From contig NZ_JALLIY010000005.1 of the NCBI RefSeq assembly GCF_023242315.1, forward strand, positions 62,001 through 126,000: a DNA stretch of 64,000 nt, in the 5' to 3' direction. This DNA comes from Pseudomonas sp. MWU13-2105 (GTDB lineage: Bacteria > Pseudomonadota > Gammaproteobacteria > Pseudomonadales > Pseudomonadaceae). Position numbers and translations under genes: made by a program. Shown piece by piece: positions 1 to 7,136 of the stretch. A model generated the notes under the pieces. The model was not told where the DNA came from and searched no databases. It worked only from the letters and a program-made list of their open reading frames with translations. Position 1 is the first letter of the stretch, and the number at the start of each line of letters is the position of its first letter.

Positions 1-55
1 CTGTGATAAAGGCCAAGCCTAACGCCAGGCGGCGCAGCGGTGTGCGGTGAGTCAT
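1..55 (-). CDS. Partial N-terminus, probable periplasmic substrate-binding protein of the Liv-type ABC transporter
   Basis: Only the first 18 codons are inside the window; the gene runs off the left edge. The reverse strand reads MTHRTPLRRLALGLAFIT, a basic start followed by a hydrophobic stretch, as expected for a Sec signal peptide. A GAGGAA ribosome binding site lies 8 bases before the ATG. It follows the permease gene by 46 bases in the same direction, so it is probably the next cistron of the transporter operon. A Liv-type system needs a periplasmic binding protein and a second ATPase, neither of which is seen here; the binding-protein assignment is inference from position and signal peptide. 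Confidence 0.55.
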   Translation of the reverse strand, partial: MTHRTPLRRLALGLAFIT

Positions 56-101
56 AAAGGCAGTTCCTCGTGGGGATCGATGTGGTCAGGGATAAAACAA
101 G

Positions 102-1169
102 TCAGTAACGCAGCGGCCAGACCCGAGCCCGTTGGCGCAAGCGTTGCCAGAGTCGGGCCAGCCCCTCGGGTTCCTTGATCAGGAAAGCGATGATCAGCGC
201 GCCGAAGAGCATCTTTTGAATGTTTTCCAACTGGCCGGAGTCGATCAACCCAGCGGGTAAAAGCGCGCAAAGATTGGCCAGCAGGATCGGAAACAAGACG
301 ATGAAGGCAGCCCCAAGAAAGTTGCCGAGCACACTGCCCAGGCCGCCGATGATGATGATGAACAGCACTTGGAACGAGCGGCTGAGGTCAAAGCCATGGG
401 GCTCCACCGTCCCCAGGTAGGCAAACGCCCAGAGCGAGCCCGCGATGCCCAGGTAAAAGCCACTGATGGCAAACGCCAGCAGCTTGGCCTTGAACAGGCG
501 GATGCCGATCACTGCGGCGGCCGTGTCCATGTCACGTACCGCCATCCAGTTGCGACCCAACTCGCTGCGCACCAGGTTCTTGCCCAACCAGAACAACACC
601 ACCACCCAGCTCAAGGTCAACAGATAACGACCGCGGGGCGAGCTGAAGTCCAGTCCGGCAATCAGCAGCGGTGGCGAGGTGATGACCCCGGACGCGTTGT
701 CATTGGTGAACCAACTGAACCGGGTCAGTACCCACTCCACGACGAACTGAGCGGCCAACGTCGCAACCAGCAGGTAAAACCCCTTGATCCTGAGGCTCGG
801 CAACCCGAAGAGCACAGCCACCAGCGCCGCGATGCCTCCTCCCAGTAAAAAACTCACCAACAAGGGCATACCCGGTACCCGCAATTGGAGGTTGTAGGCC
901 GCAAAAGCTCCCACCGCCATGAACGCCGCCGAGCCCAGGGATAATTGCCCGGCGTAGCCGGTCAGTACATTGAGTCCCAGCCCCGCCAGGGATAGCACCA
1001 GCAGCGGAACCAGAATCGCGCTGAACCAATAGTCATTGCCCAGCCAGGGCACCGCGGTAAAAGCAAAGCCCAGTAGCAGCCACAGGCCCAGACGGTCCTG
1101 GCGCAGGCGAAACGTGCGGCGCTCGGCCGAGTAGGTGGTGCTCAGTTGACCGGCTTCTTGATAAAGCAT
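102..1169 (-). CDS. Branched-chain amino acid-type ABC transporter permease (LivM family)
   Basis: The 355-residue protein is a hydrophobic integral membrane permease of the LivM family, which forms the inner-membrane channel with LivH. After a polar N-terminus of about 28 residues there are roughly eight to ten membrane segments. Family hallmarks are the stretch LNVLTGYAGQLSLGSAAF near residues 67-84 and the cytoplasmic ATPase-contact loop IIIIGGLGSVLGNFLGA near residue 275. It is 20 bases downstream of the livH-like gene and belongs to a leftward operon headed by a degenerate AMP-binding protein. Family membership is clear. The cargo is not: the divergent desulfurisation enzymes and sigma-54 promoter suggest an organosulfur compound rather than an amino acid. 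Confidence 0.9.
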   Translation of the reverse strand: MLYQEAGQLSTTYSAERRTFRLRQDRLGLWLLLGFAFTAVPWLGNDYWFSAILVPLLVLSLAGLGLNVLTGYAGQLSLGSAAFMAVGAFAAYNLQLRVPGMPLLVSFLLGGGIAALVAVLFGLPSLRIKGFYLLVATLAAQFVVEWVLTRFSWFTNDNASGVITSPPLLIAGLDFSSPRGRYLLTLSWVVVLFWLGKNLVRSELGRNWMAVRDMDTAAAVIGIRLFKAKLLAFAISGFYLGIAGSLWAFAYLGTVEPHGFDLSRSFQVLFIIIIGGLGSVLGNFLGAAFIVLFPILLANLCALLPAGLIDSGQLENIQKMLFGALIIAFLIKEPEGLARLWQRLRQRARVWPLRY

Positions 1170-1189
1170 GGAGGCATTCCTTGAAAAAA

Positions 1190-2071
1190 TCAGACCCGCT
1201 CAATCGCCCGCTCGCCGAACAACCCGGCAGGACGCACCAGCAAAAACAACAAGGCGAGGACGTAAGGCACCCAGTTTTCGATCCCGCTGCCGATGATCGG
1301 GCCGAGGTAGATCTCCGCGACTTTTTCCGCCGCGCCAATAATCAAGCCTCCGACAATCGCCCCGCCGATCGAGGAAAAGCCACCGATGATCAGCACCGGC
1401 AAGGCCTTGAGCACCACCAGCGAAAGAGAGAACTGCACCCCAAGCCGGGCTCCCCAAAGCAGTCCGGCCACCAAACCAACGAACCCCGCCACTGCCCAGA
1501 CCAGTGCCCAGATCCGTGGCAGACGAATGCCCACAGCCAGGGACGCCAGCGGATCGTCGGCGACCGCGCGCAAGGACAATCCAACCCGAGTTTTGTTGAA
1601 CAGCAGCGACAGGGCGATGACCAGGGTGGCGGCGGTGCCCGCAGCAAACAGGTCGAACTGCGAGAGCAGCATGCCGCGGATTTCAAGTGGCTCATCGGCA
1701 ATGCCCAGCTCAAGCCCGTGGACCTGTGCGCCCCAGAGGAACTGCGCGAGGCCTTCGACCATGTAAGACAGCCCGAGGGTGGCCATGAACAGAATGATCG
1801 GCGGACGATTGACCAGAGGCCGAAGCACCATTTTCTCGATCAGCAAGGCCAGCACCACCATGCTTGCCAGTGTCGCGACAAAGGCCCAGAAGAATGGAAC
1901 GCCTCGCTCGAGCAAACTGACGAAGGTCAGTGCGGCGAACAGCACCATCGCCCCCTGGGCGAAATTGAACACGCCGGATGCCTTGTAGATCAGCACAAAA
2001 CCAATGGCGACCAAGGCGTACATGACGCCTGCCAACAGGCCGCCAATCAGCACTTCAAAGAAAAATTCCAT
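1190..2071 (-). CDS. Branched-chain amino acid-type ABC transporter permease (LivH family)
   Basis: This 293-residue membrane protein is the LivH-type partner permease. It begins MEFFFEVLIGGLLAGVMYAL, and near residue 240 carries the conserved loop VLKALPVLIIGGFSSIGGA that contacts the ATPase. The ATG is chosen over an upstream TTG because a GGGAG ribosome binding site inside the end of the ATPase gene is correctly spaced for it. The ATG lies two bases after the TGA of the livG-like gene, so translation is probably coupled. Substrate specificity cannot be read from the sequence; the linked monooxygenase genes point to sulfonate or sulfone-type compounds. Confidence 0.9.
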   Translation of the reverse strand: MEFFFEVLIGGLLAGVMYALVAIGFVLIYKASGVFNFAQGAMVLFAALTFVSLLERGVPFFWAFVATLASMVVLALLIEKMVLRPLVNRPPIILFMATLGLSYMVEGLAQFLWGAQVHGLELGIADEPLEIRGMLLSQFDLFAAGTAATLVIALSLLFNKTRVGLSLRAVADDPLASLAVGIRLPRIWALVWAVAGFVGLVAGLLWGARLGVQFSLSLVVLKALPVLIIGGFSSIGGAIVGGLIIGAAEKVAEIYLGPIIGSGIENWVPYVLALLFLLVRPAGLFGERAIERV

Positions 2072-2073
2072 GC

Positions 2074-2874
2074 TCAATGGCTCCCCGTGCGGGTACGCCG
2101 CGAGCCCAAGTAGGCCGCGATCACATCAGGGTTCGCGCGCACCTGTTCAGGGGTGCCATCGCCAATTTTTCGGCCGTAATCGAGCACCACCACGTGGTCA
2201 CAAAGCCCCATGACCACTCCGATGTCGTGCTCGATCAGCACGACAGTGGTGCCGAACTCACGATTGATGTCACGGATGAACTGGCTCATCTCCCCCTTCT
2301 CTTCAGCGTTCATCCCGGCCATGGGCTCGTCCAGCAACAACAGTTTCGGCTCCGCCGCCAGCGCTCGGGCCAGCTCCACGCGTTTCTGCAGTCCATACGG
2401 CAATTTGCCTACAAGCACATGGCGCCAGGGATGGATGCGCAAGAACTCAATGATCTGTTCTGCGCGGAGGCGCTGCTCGTCGTCCTCGCGAGGGGCACGG
2501 CCCAAGCGCAGCATCTGCTCCACCCAACTGCTGCGGCGCTTGAGATTGCGCCCCGTCAGCACGTTGTCGAGAACGCTCATGCCCTTGAACAGCGCGATGT
2601 TTTGAAAGGTCCGGGCAATCCCACGCTCGGCGGCCTGGTGCGGACGCATGCGGCGCCGCGTCTGCCCGGCGTAGCTGACGCTACCGTCCTGGGCCTGGTA
2701 AACACCATTGATTACGTTCAGCAGCGAACTTTTGCCGGCACCATTGGGGCCGATAAGCGCGCAGATTTCCCCGGTCTTCACGGCGAAGCTGATGGAGGTG
2801 ATGGCCTTGACGCCCTTGAACGACAAGGAGATGTCATCGAGCCGCAGTAATACGGATTCAGTCGGTGCGCTCAT
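2074..2874 (-). CDS. ABC transporter ATP-binding protein (LivG family)
   Basis: This is the 266-residue cytoplasmic ATPase that powers the transporter. All nucleotide-binding motifs are visible: Walker A GPNGAGKSS near residue 42, the LivG-type signature region LPYGLQKRVELARAL near residue 158, Walker B LLLLDEP with its catalytic glutamate, and the switch histidine in VLIEHDIGVVM. The length and the C-terminal GRKIGDGTPEQVRANPDVIAAYLG stretch (read as separate motifs GRKIGDGTPEQV and VIAAYLG) are typical of LivG. A LivF-type second ATPase is not in the window and would be expected beyond the left edge. It starts 10 bases after the AMP-binding gene ends. Confidence 0.93.
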   Translation of the reverse strand: MSAPTESVLLRLDDISLSFKGVKAITSISFAVKTGEICALIGPNGAGKSSLLNVINGVYQAQDGSVSYAGQTRRRMRPHQAAERGIARTFQNIALFKGMSVLDNVLTGRNLKRRSSWVEQMLRLGRAPREDDEQRLRAEQIIEFLRIHPWRHVLVGKLPYGLQKRVELARALAAEPKLLLLDEPMAGMNAEEKGEMSQFIRDINREFGTTVVLIEHDIGVVMGLCDHVVVLDYGRKIGDGTPEQVRANPDVIAAYLGSRRTRTGSH

Positions 2875-2884
2875 GGGGGGCTCG

Positions 2885-3976
2885 TCAGACGGAGTGGGAA
2901 ATCAGGTGGGCCTGGGCTTCGTCGGGGTCCCACTGGGCAGGTGGCTCCTGCCAGTTTCGTGGACGGATACCCAAGGTACCGAAGAACTCGGCGCTCTCCC
3001 GGGTCAGCCCGGGCCCCACCAGCAACGGGACCCGCAAGCGGCTCATACCCAGTACGTCGAGCAAGGGCCTGCGGATCAACCAGTAGCCGAGCCAGCGTCG
3101 AAAAAAGCCCACATCCGATACGACTGCCCAGCGGTACAGTTGATAACCGAGCGTGCCCGGCAATGGCAGGCGCTCACGAGCCCACTGCTCCAGCCGCGCG
3201 TAGGATTCTCGAGTACCCAGCACCAGGGTTGGCCCCAGCTCGCGGCGGTCGGTATCGCGGGTGGACAAGGCTTCAGGAAAGTTGAGGCAGAATCCGGCGC
3301 TCAGCCACGGGGCTAACAGGTAACGAGCTTGACCGCTGGCGGCAAACACCCGAGCGGCCAACGCCTCTTCGCCCGCATTCAAACGCTCCTGTTCCACCAG
3401 CCCGCGGGCGCCCTCCAGCAACTGCCCATGGCTCATACGCCGGGACCGCTCATGCGCAGCGGAATAAAAAACAAAGGCCGTGCCCGATGATTCATTGGCC
3501 GGTGCCGGCACATCGGCCGTTACCCCGCGGGACAATTCGGAATAAGCGATCAACCCATGATCGGCGGCGGCATTCAGGCCACGCCCGTCCAGATACAGCA
3601 AGAGTCGTGGCGGGCCATCGACACTACGTATTTGCTGCACCGCGCCCAAGTCCTCAGCCAGCACAAAGCTTGGTTTCAGCCTGCTCAACAGCTTCCGATT
3701 GTCCAGCTCAGGGTCCAGTAGAGTGACACTGCCACCCAACCATTGCGCGGCCAGAGCCAGCAACAAAGCTTCGGCCCGGGCCTGGCTGATGACCAGGAAG
3801 TCATCATCGCGTCTGAACCCGCGCTGATGCAGCGCGGCCGCCAGACGACTGACATCCTGCGCCAGCTCGTTCCAGCTACGGGTGTGCCAGATACCCAGAC
3901 GCTTGTAGCGCAGGGCGATCGCAGCGCCTCGGGTCCTCGCTTGCAGCAACAAGGCCTGGGGCAGTGTATGGGTCAT
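2885..3976 (-). CDS. Degenerate, C-terminally short AMP-binding (acyl-CoA synthetase-like) protein
   Basis: The 363-residue product resembles the N-terminal domain of ANL-superfamily acyl-CoA synthetases: early Trp-containing repeats, then LVISQARAEALLLALAA and GGSVTLLDPEL. Full-length relatives exceed 500 residues and carry a Ser/Thr/Gly-rich P-loop of the TSGTTG type. Here the equivalent segment reads FVFYSAAHERSRRMSHGQLL, the P-loop is lost, and the C-terminal catalytic subdomain is missing. It is probably not an active adenylating enzyme. An AAGGA site 9 bases before the chosen ATG supports this start, and the upstream in-frame ATG at 4006 would lie at or before the predicted sigma-54 start point. 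It is the first gene of the transporter operon; similar synthetase genes are known to accompany Liv-type transporters. Its role may be substrate binding or regulation (inference). Confidence 0.75.
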   Translation of the reverse strand: MTHTLPQALLLQARTRGAAIALRYKRLGIWHTRSWNELAQDVSRLAAALHQRGFRRDDDFLVISQARAEALLLALAAQWLGGSVTLLDPELDNRKLLSRLKPSFVLAEDLGAVQQIRSVDGPPRLLLYLDGRGLNAAADHGLIAYSELSRGVTADVPAPANESSGTAFVFYSAAHERSRRMSHGQLLEGARGLVEQERLNAGEEALAARVFAASGQARYLLAPWLSAGFCLNFPEALSTRDTDRRELGPTLVLGTRESYARLEQWARERLPLPGTLGYQLYRWAVVSDVGFFRRWLGYWLIRRPLLDVLGMSRLRVPLLVGPGLTRESAEFFGTLGIRPRNWQEPPAQWDPDEAQAHLISHSV

Positions 3977-4013
3977 GTGGCTATCCTTCGGAGTACTGTC
4001 TGCCAATGGCTAT

Positions 4014-4029
4014 AGCAGTCTCCGTGCCA
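4014..4029 (-). promoter_or_regulatory. Sigma-54 (-24/-12) promoter for the leftward transporter operon
   Basis: Read on the reverse strand the site is TGGCACGGAGACTGCT, which matches the RpoN consensus TGGCACG-N4-TTGC with one mismatch in the -12 box. The GG and GC dinucleotides are exactly 10 bases apart. A start point about 12 bases downstream would leave a leader of about 27 bases before the ATG at 3976. No experimental data; the call rests on sequence and on the mirrored promoter at 4274. Confidence 0.75.
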
Positions 4030-4113
4030 CAAAATAAATACATATATATCAATCAGTTAACCAATATCACCGATACGAGATCCTGTATCGCCAGAGCACA
4101 GCCTGCTTAATCC

Positions 4114-4131
4114 CTGTTGCCTCAACAACAG
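4114..4131. promoter_or_regulatory. Dyad, candidate enhancer (UAS) site 1 for an SfnR-like activator
   Basis: CTGTTG and CAACAG form a perfect 6-base inverted repeat around a 6-base spacer. An almost identical element (14 of 18 positions) starts at 4171. Both lie 80-160 bases from each of two opposed sigma-54 promoters, which is where bacterial enhancer-binding proteins bind. The activator itself is not in the window; SfnR is a guess from the sfn-like genes. Confidence 0.55.
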
Positions 4132-4170
4132 CGCGTCCGTGGCCTCACCTGACCGAGCCACTGCGAGCAT

Positions 4171-4188
4171 CTGTTGCCCAGACAACAA
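4171..4188. promoter_or_regulatory. Dyad, candidate enhancer (UAS) site 2
   Basis: This is the second copy of the CTGTTG-N6-CAACA(G/A) element, with one arm mismatch. Its centre is 57 bases from that of the first copy. Paired dyads are usual for activators that form higher oligomers at sigma-54 promoters. Confidence 0.5.
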
Positions 4189-4273
4189 CACATCAACACT
4201 TGGCTTCGGTCAGCAACAGCACTGCGCTTTGCGAAAACAGAACGAGTCATTACAAATCAAAGACTTAATAAAA

Positions 4274-4289
4274 TGGCACGGTAGTTGCC
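4274..4289 (+). promoter_or_regulatory. Sigma-54 (-24/-12) promoter for the rightward monooxygenase genes
   Basis: TGGCACGGTAGTTGC is a perfect match to the RpoN consensus, with GG and GC 10 bases apart. It would give a leader of about 135 bases before the ssuD-like start codon. Together with the mirrored promoter at 4014 it makes the 460-base gap between the divergent operons a shared control region. Apart from these promoters and the two dyads I see nothing else in that gap. Confidence 0.82.
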
Positions 4290-4436
4290 ATCTCAGGGCC
4301 ATCGGCCACTGCCCCAGACTTGCCCAAGCAAGCAGCTCCTTTACGCAGCCGTGCCGGCCTTGCGTTGCACTATCCGTCGCCTCTTTACCTGACCCAAGGG
4401 AACAGGCGTCTCACTGTTGCAGCGAGGACCGTGTTG

Positions 4437-5582
4437 ATGAGTCTCGATATTTTTTGGTTTCTGCCCACTTCCGGCGATACACGTTATTTGGGCCGGTCCG
4501 ACAGCGGCCGGCCGGCCACCAACGTTTACATGCGGCAAATCGCGGTAGCCGCCGAAAGCCTCGGCTATGACGGCCTGTTGATTCCCACGGGGAGCAGTTG
4601 CCTGGACCCTTGGATCACCGCCGCCAGCCTGGTACCTGTGACCCACCGTATAAAGCTGTTGGTGGCGTTGCGCACGTCTCTGGGCAACCCAACAGCATCG
4701 GCCCGCCAGGCGGCCACCCTGGACCAAGCCTGCAACGGTCGCCTGCTGCTCAATGTGGTAGCCGGTGGCGACGCCACGGAATTGGCGGCCGACGGCATCT
4801 TTCTCGACCACGATCAGCGTTACGAAGCCGCTGGTGAGTTCCTCACGGTTTGGCGTCAGCTACTCAGCGGCGAGACCGTGGACTTTGCCGGCAAGCACGT
4901 GCGGGTCGAGGGTGCGCAGAACTTCTTCAAACCCGTTCAACAACCACACCCTCCTTTATATTTTGGCGGGTCTTCAGCGCCCGCCCATGAACTGGCAGCC
5001 CAGCATGTGGATGCTTACCTGACGTGGGGCGAGCCGCCTGCCGCCGTGGCCGAGAAGATCGCGGATGTTCGGAAACGGGCGGAACAATACGGCCGCACCG
5101 TGCATTTCGGCGTGCGCTTGCACGTGATTGTGCGTGAAACCAACGAGCAGGCGTGGGCCGCCGCAGAGGAGCTGATCAGCCACCTCGACGACGACACCAT
5201 CGAAGACGCGCAGAAGAACTACGCCAAGATGGACTCCGAAGGCCAGCGCCGGATGGCCGCCTTGCACGGCGGGCAACGCGACAAGCTGGAGGTCTCTCCC
5301 AATTTATGGGCTGGTGTGGGGCTGGTGCGCGGAGGCGCCGGCACTGCGCTGGTGGGCGACCCCAAGACCGTGGCCACTCGTCTGCAAGAATACGCCGACC
5401 TTGGGGTCGACCGTTTTGTGCTGTCCGGCTACCCCCACCTGGAAGAAGCCTTCCGCTTCGCCGAGCTGGTCTTCCCGCTGTTGGGTAAACAACCGGTCAC
5501 GATCCAGGATCAAGTACTGACCGGAGGCGCGTTTGACATTCGGGCAAGTAAAAAACTGACCGCAGACGAGGTCGCGGCATGA
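4437..5582 (+). CDS. FMNH2-dependent alkanesulfonate monooxygenase-like protein (SsuD family)
   Basis: The 381-residue protein has the length of SsuD and opens [19 protein letters not shown]. SsuD cleaves the C-S bond of alkanesulfonates with reduced FMN and O2, releasing sulfite. Residues matching the SsuD active site are present: Cys55 in [10 protein letters not shown], and Arg227 and His229 in [12 protein letters not shown]. The start has a GAGGA site 8 bases upstream; longer in-frame starts lack one. It is the first gene after a near-perfect sigma-54 promoter. No dedicated NAD(P)H:FMN reductase gene is adjacent, so reduced flavin must come from elsewhere. Substrate range is unknown; with SfnB-like neighbours, methanesulfonate or related compounds are plausible. 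Confidence 0.9.
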   Translation: MSLDIFWFLPTSGDTRYLGRSDSGRPATNVYMRQIAVAAESLGYDGLLIPTGSSCLDPWITAASLVPVTHRIKLLVALRTSLGNPTASARQAATLDQACNGRLLLNVVAGGDATELAADGIFLDHDQRYEAAGEFLTVWRQLLSGETVDFAGKHVRVEGAQNFFKPVQQPHPPLYFGGSSAPAHELAAQHVDAYLTWGEPPAAVAEKIADVRKRAEQYGRTVHFGVRLHVIVRETNEQAWAAAEELISHLDDDTIEDAQKNYAKMDSEGQRRMAALHGGQRDKLEVSPNLWAGVGLVRGGAGTALVGDPKTVATRLQEYADLGVDRFVLSGYPHLEEAFRFAELVFPLLGKQPVTIQDQVLTGGAFDIRASKKLTADEVAA

Positions 5583-5671
5583 CGGTGATGGATATGCATT
5601 ACCCCCCGGCGTTCCTGCATGACCGCTTCCGGGCCAAGGTCGCCCAGTCATTCCCGCGGTTGTCCGTCTAA
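5579..5671 (+). CDS. Tiny overlapping ORF, unknown function
   Basis: A 30-codon frame starts at an ATGA overlap with the stop of the ssuD-like gene and ends at TAA. The peptide begins [17 protein letters not shown] and has no recognised domain. The ATGA junction would allow translational coupling. It may be a remnant of a deleted cistron or chance; there is no independent support. Confidence 0.2.
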   Translation: MTVMDMHYPPAFLHDRFRAKVAQSFPRLSV

Positions 5672-5746
5672 CCCCGTCTCTTTATGCGCGCAGGCAGGCC
5701 TGTCACTCAAGCCTGCCCGCCCTCTCTCTTTTTCAAGGAGTTCCCT

Positions 5747-6919
5747 GTGACCTCTCCCAATGATCCTGTTCAGATAGGCCGTCGGCTGGCGGCCGACTGG
5801 TCGACCACGGCCGCCGAACGCGACGAACGCGGCGGCACCCCGAAAGCCGAGCGCGATGCCCTGCGCGACAGCGGCCTGCTCACCCTGAGTATTCCCCTTG
5901 AATTGGGCGGCCTCGGGGCCAGTTGGAGTGACACCTTGAACATGGTGCGCGAGTTCGCCAAGGTCGACAGTTCGATGGCCCATGTGTTTGGCTTCCAACA
6001 CTTGATGCTGGCCACCGTGCGCCTGTTTTCCCGGCCCGATCAGTGGCAGCACTGGCTGGAGCAAACGGTCCGGCAGCGCTGGTTCTGGGGTAACGCTCTC
6101 AACCCGCTGGACACGCGTACCCTCGCCACCCGAGTTGATGGCGGACGGGAGTTTTCAGGGATGAAAAGCTTTTGTTCCGGGGCCTGCGACTCCGACCAGC
6201 TGATTGCTTCGGCGTTGGACGAAGGCCCCGCAGGCAAGCTGCTGATTGCGGCGATCCCCACTCGGCGCGCCGGCATTACCTTGCTCGACGACTGGAACAA
6301 CATGGGCCAACGCCAGACCGACAGCGGCAGCGCTCGCTTCGAGAAGGTGTGGGTGGCAGAGGATGAACTGCTGCTGGAACCCGGTCCCTTGAGTACGGTG
6401 TTTTCCGGCCTGCGACCGCTGTTGGCGCAACTGACGTTCGTCAATCTGTTCCTCGGCATTGCCGAAGGGGCCTTTGAACAGGCTCGTCACTATACAACCC
6501 ATGAGGCACGGCCCTGGTTCAAGGCCGAGGTCGGCCAGGCGGTCGACGATCCTTATGTACTGGCCCATTACGGGGAGTTCTGGGCGGGCCTGGAGGCGGT
6601 ACGTGCCCTGGCCGAACGGGCCAACGCCTTATTCGACAAGGCCTGGAACAGCGGCGAACAACTGGTTGCCAACGAGCGAGCAAACCTGGCCCTGGTCATT
6701 GGCAGTGCCAAGGTCCATGCCACCCGGGTAGGCCTGGACCTGTGCTCGCGGCTGTTTGAAGTGACCGGCGCCCGCGCCACCAACGCTACTCGGCGCTTCG
6801 ACCGCTACTGGCGCAATCTTCGGACCCAAACCCTGCACGACCCATTGGACTACCGCATACGTGAACTCGGCGAGTGGGCCTTGAAGCAAAAGCCACCCAC
6901 GCCGAGTTTCTATTCGTGA
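5747..6919 (+). CDS. SfnB-family (DszC-like acyl-CoA dehydrogenase fold) sulfur acquisition oxidoreductase
   Basis: The 390-residue product has the acyl-CoA dehydrogenase fold of flavin-dependent group D monooxygenases such as DszC and SfnB. N-terminal helices are followed by the flavin-binding beta region (FSGMKSFCSGACDSDQLIA, then DDWNNMGQRQTDSGS). The C-terminal region ends with the family-typical RFDRYWRNLRTQTLHDPLDY stretch. A GTG start is chosen because AAGGAG lies 6 bases upstream. No acyl-CoA dehydrogenase catalytic glutamate context is evident, which fits a monooxygenase role. It lies 160 bases after the ssuD-like gene and is probably cotranscribed. SfnB proteins act in organosulfur use under sulfate limitation; the exact substrate here is unknown. 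Confidence 0.85.
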   Translation: MTSPNDPVQIGRRLAADWSTTAAERDERGGTPKAERDALRDSGLLTLSIPLELGGLGASWSDTLNMVREFAKVDSSMAHVFGFQHLMLATVRLFSRPDQWQHWLEQTVRQRWFWGNALNPLDTRTLATRVDGGREFSGMKSFCSGACDSDQLIASALDEGPAGKLLIAAIPTRRAGITLLDDWNNMGQRQTDSGSARFEKVWVAEDELLLEPGPLSTVFSGLRPLLAQLTFVNLFLGIAEGAFEQARHYTTHEARPWFKAEVGQAVDDPYVLAHYGEFWAGLEAVRALAERANALFDKAWNSGEQLVANERANLALVIGSAKVHATRVGLDLCSRLFEVTGARATNATRRFDRYWRNLRTQTLHDPLDYRIRELGEWALKQKPPTPSFYS

Positions 6920-7014
6920 CTCACGCCATCACGTCAAGCCAGGGTCACTGTTCACCACCACCCACCTGAACGACAAAGTGTTCACCCAGCAATACCTTGC
7001 CAGATCACCAGCCC

Positions 7015-7045
7015 CCCCAAACCCCTTTGATTTCGGGGCTTTTGG
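7015..7045 (+). terminator. Probable intrinsic terminator after the first SfnB-like gene
   Basis: CCAAACCCC can pair with GGGGCTTTTGG (one bulge) around a 9-base loop, and the 3' arm supplies a short T run. It lies about 100 bases past the stop codon and directly before the sigma-54-like promoter at 7050, so it would separate two transcription units. Confidence 0.5.
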
Positions 7046-7049
7046 CACT

Positions 7050-7065
7050 AGGCACAGACTGTGCA
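7050..7065 (+). promoter_or_regulatory. Sigma-54-like promoter before the NtaA/DszA-like gene
   Basis: AGGCACAGACTGTGCA keeps the essential GG-N10-GC spacing and the GGCAC core of RpoN promoters, with three mismatches elsewhere. It would give a leader of roughly 60 bases. It is weaker than the two at 4014 and 4274, but its placement after a terminator-like hairpin and before another sulfur gene supports it. Confidence 0.5.
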
Positions 7066-7136
7066 ACGAGGCCTGGAAACCAATGTTCATGCGCCCGGCG
7101 CGCTCAATGAACCTAGACAGCAGGAGTTAATCGACT

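Noticed and set aside
1181..2113. Plus-strand open frame opposite the livH-like gene
   Set aside because: Composition (Gln, His, Asp repeats) is that of an antisense shadow of a membrane protein gene.
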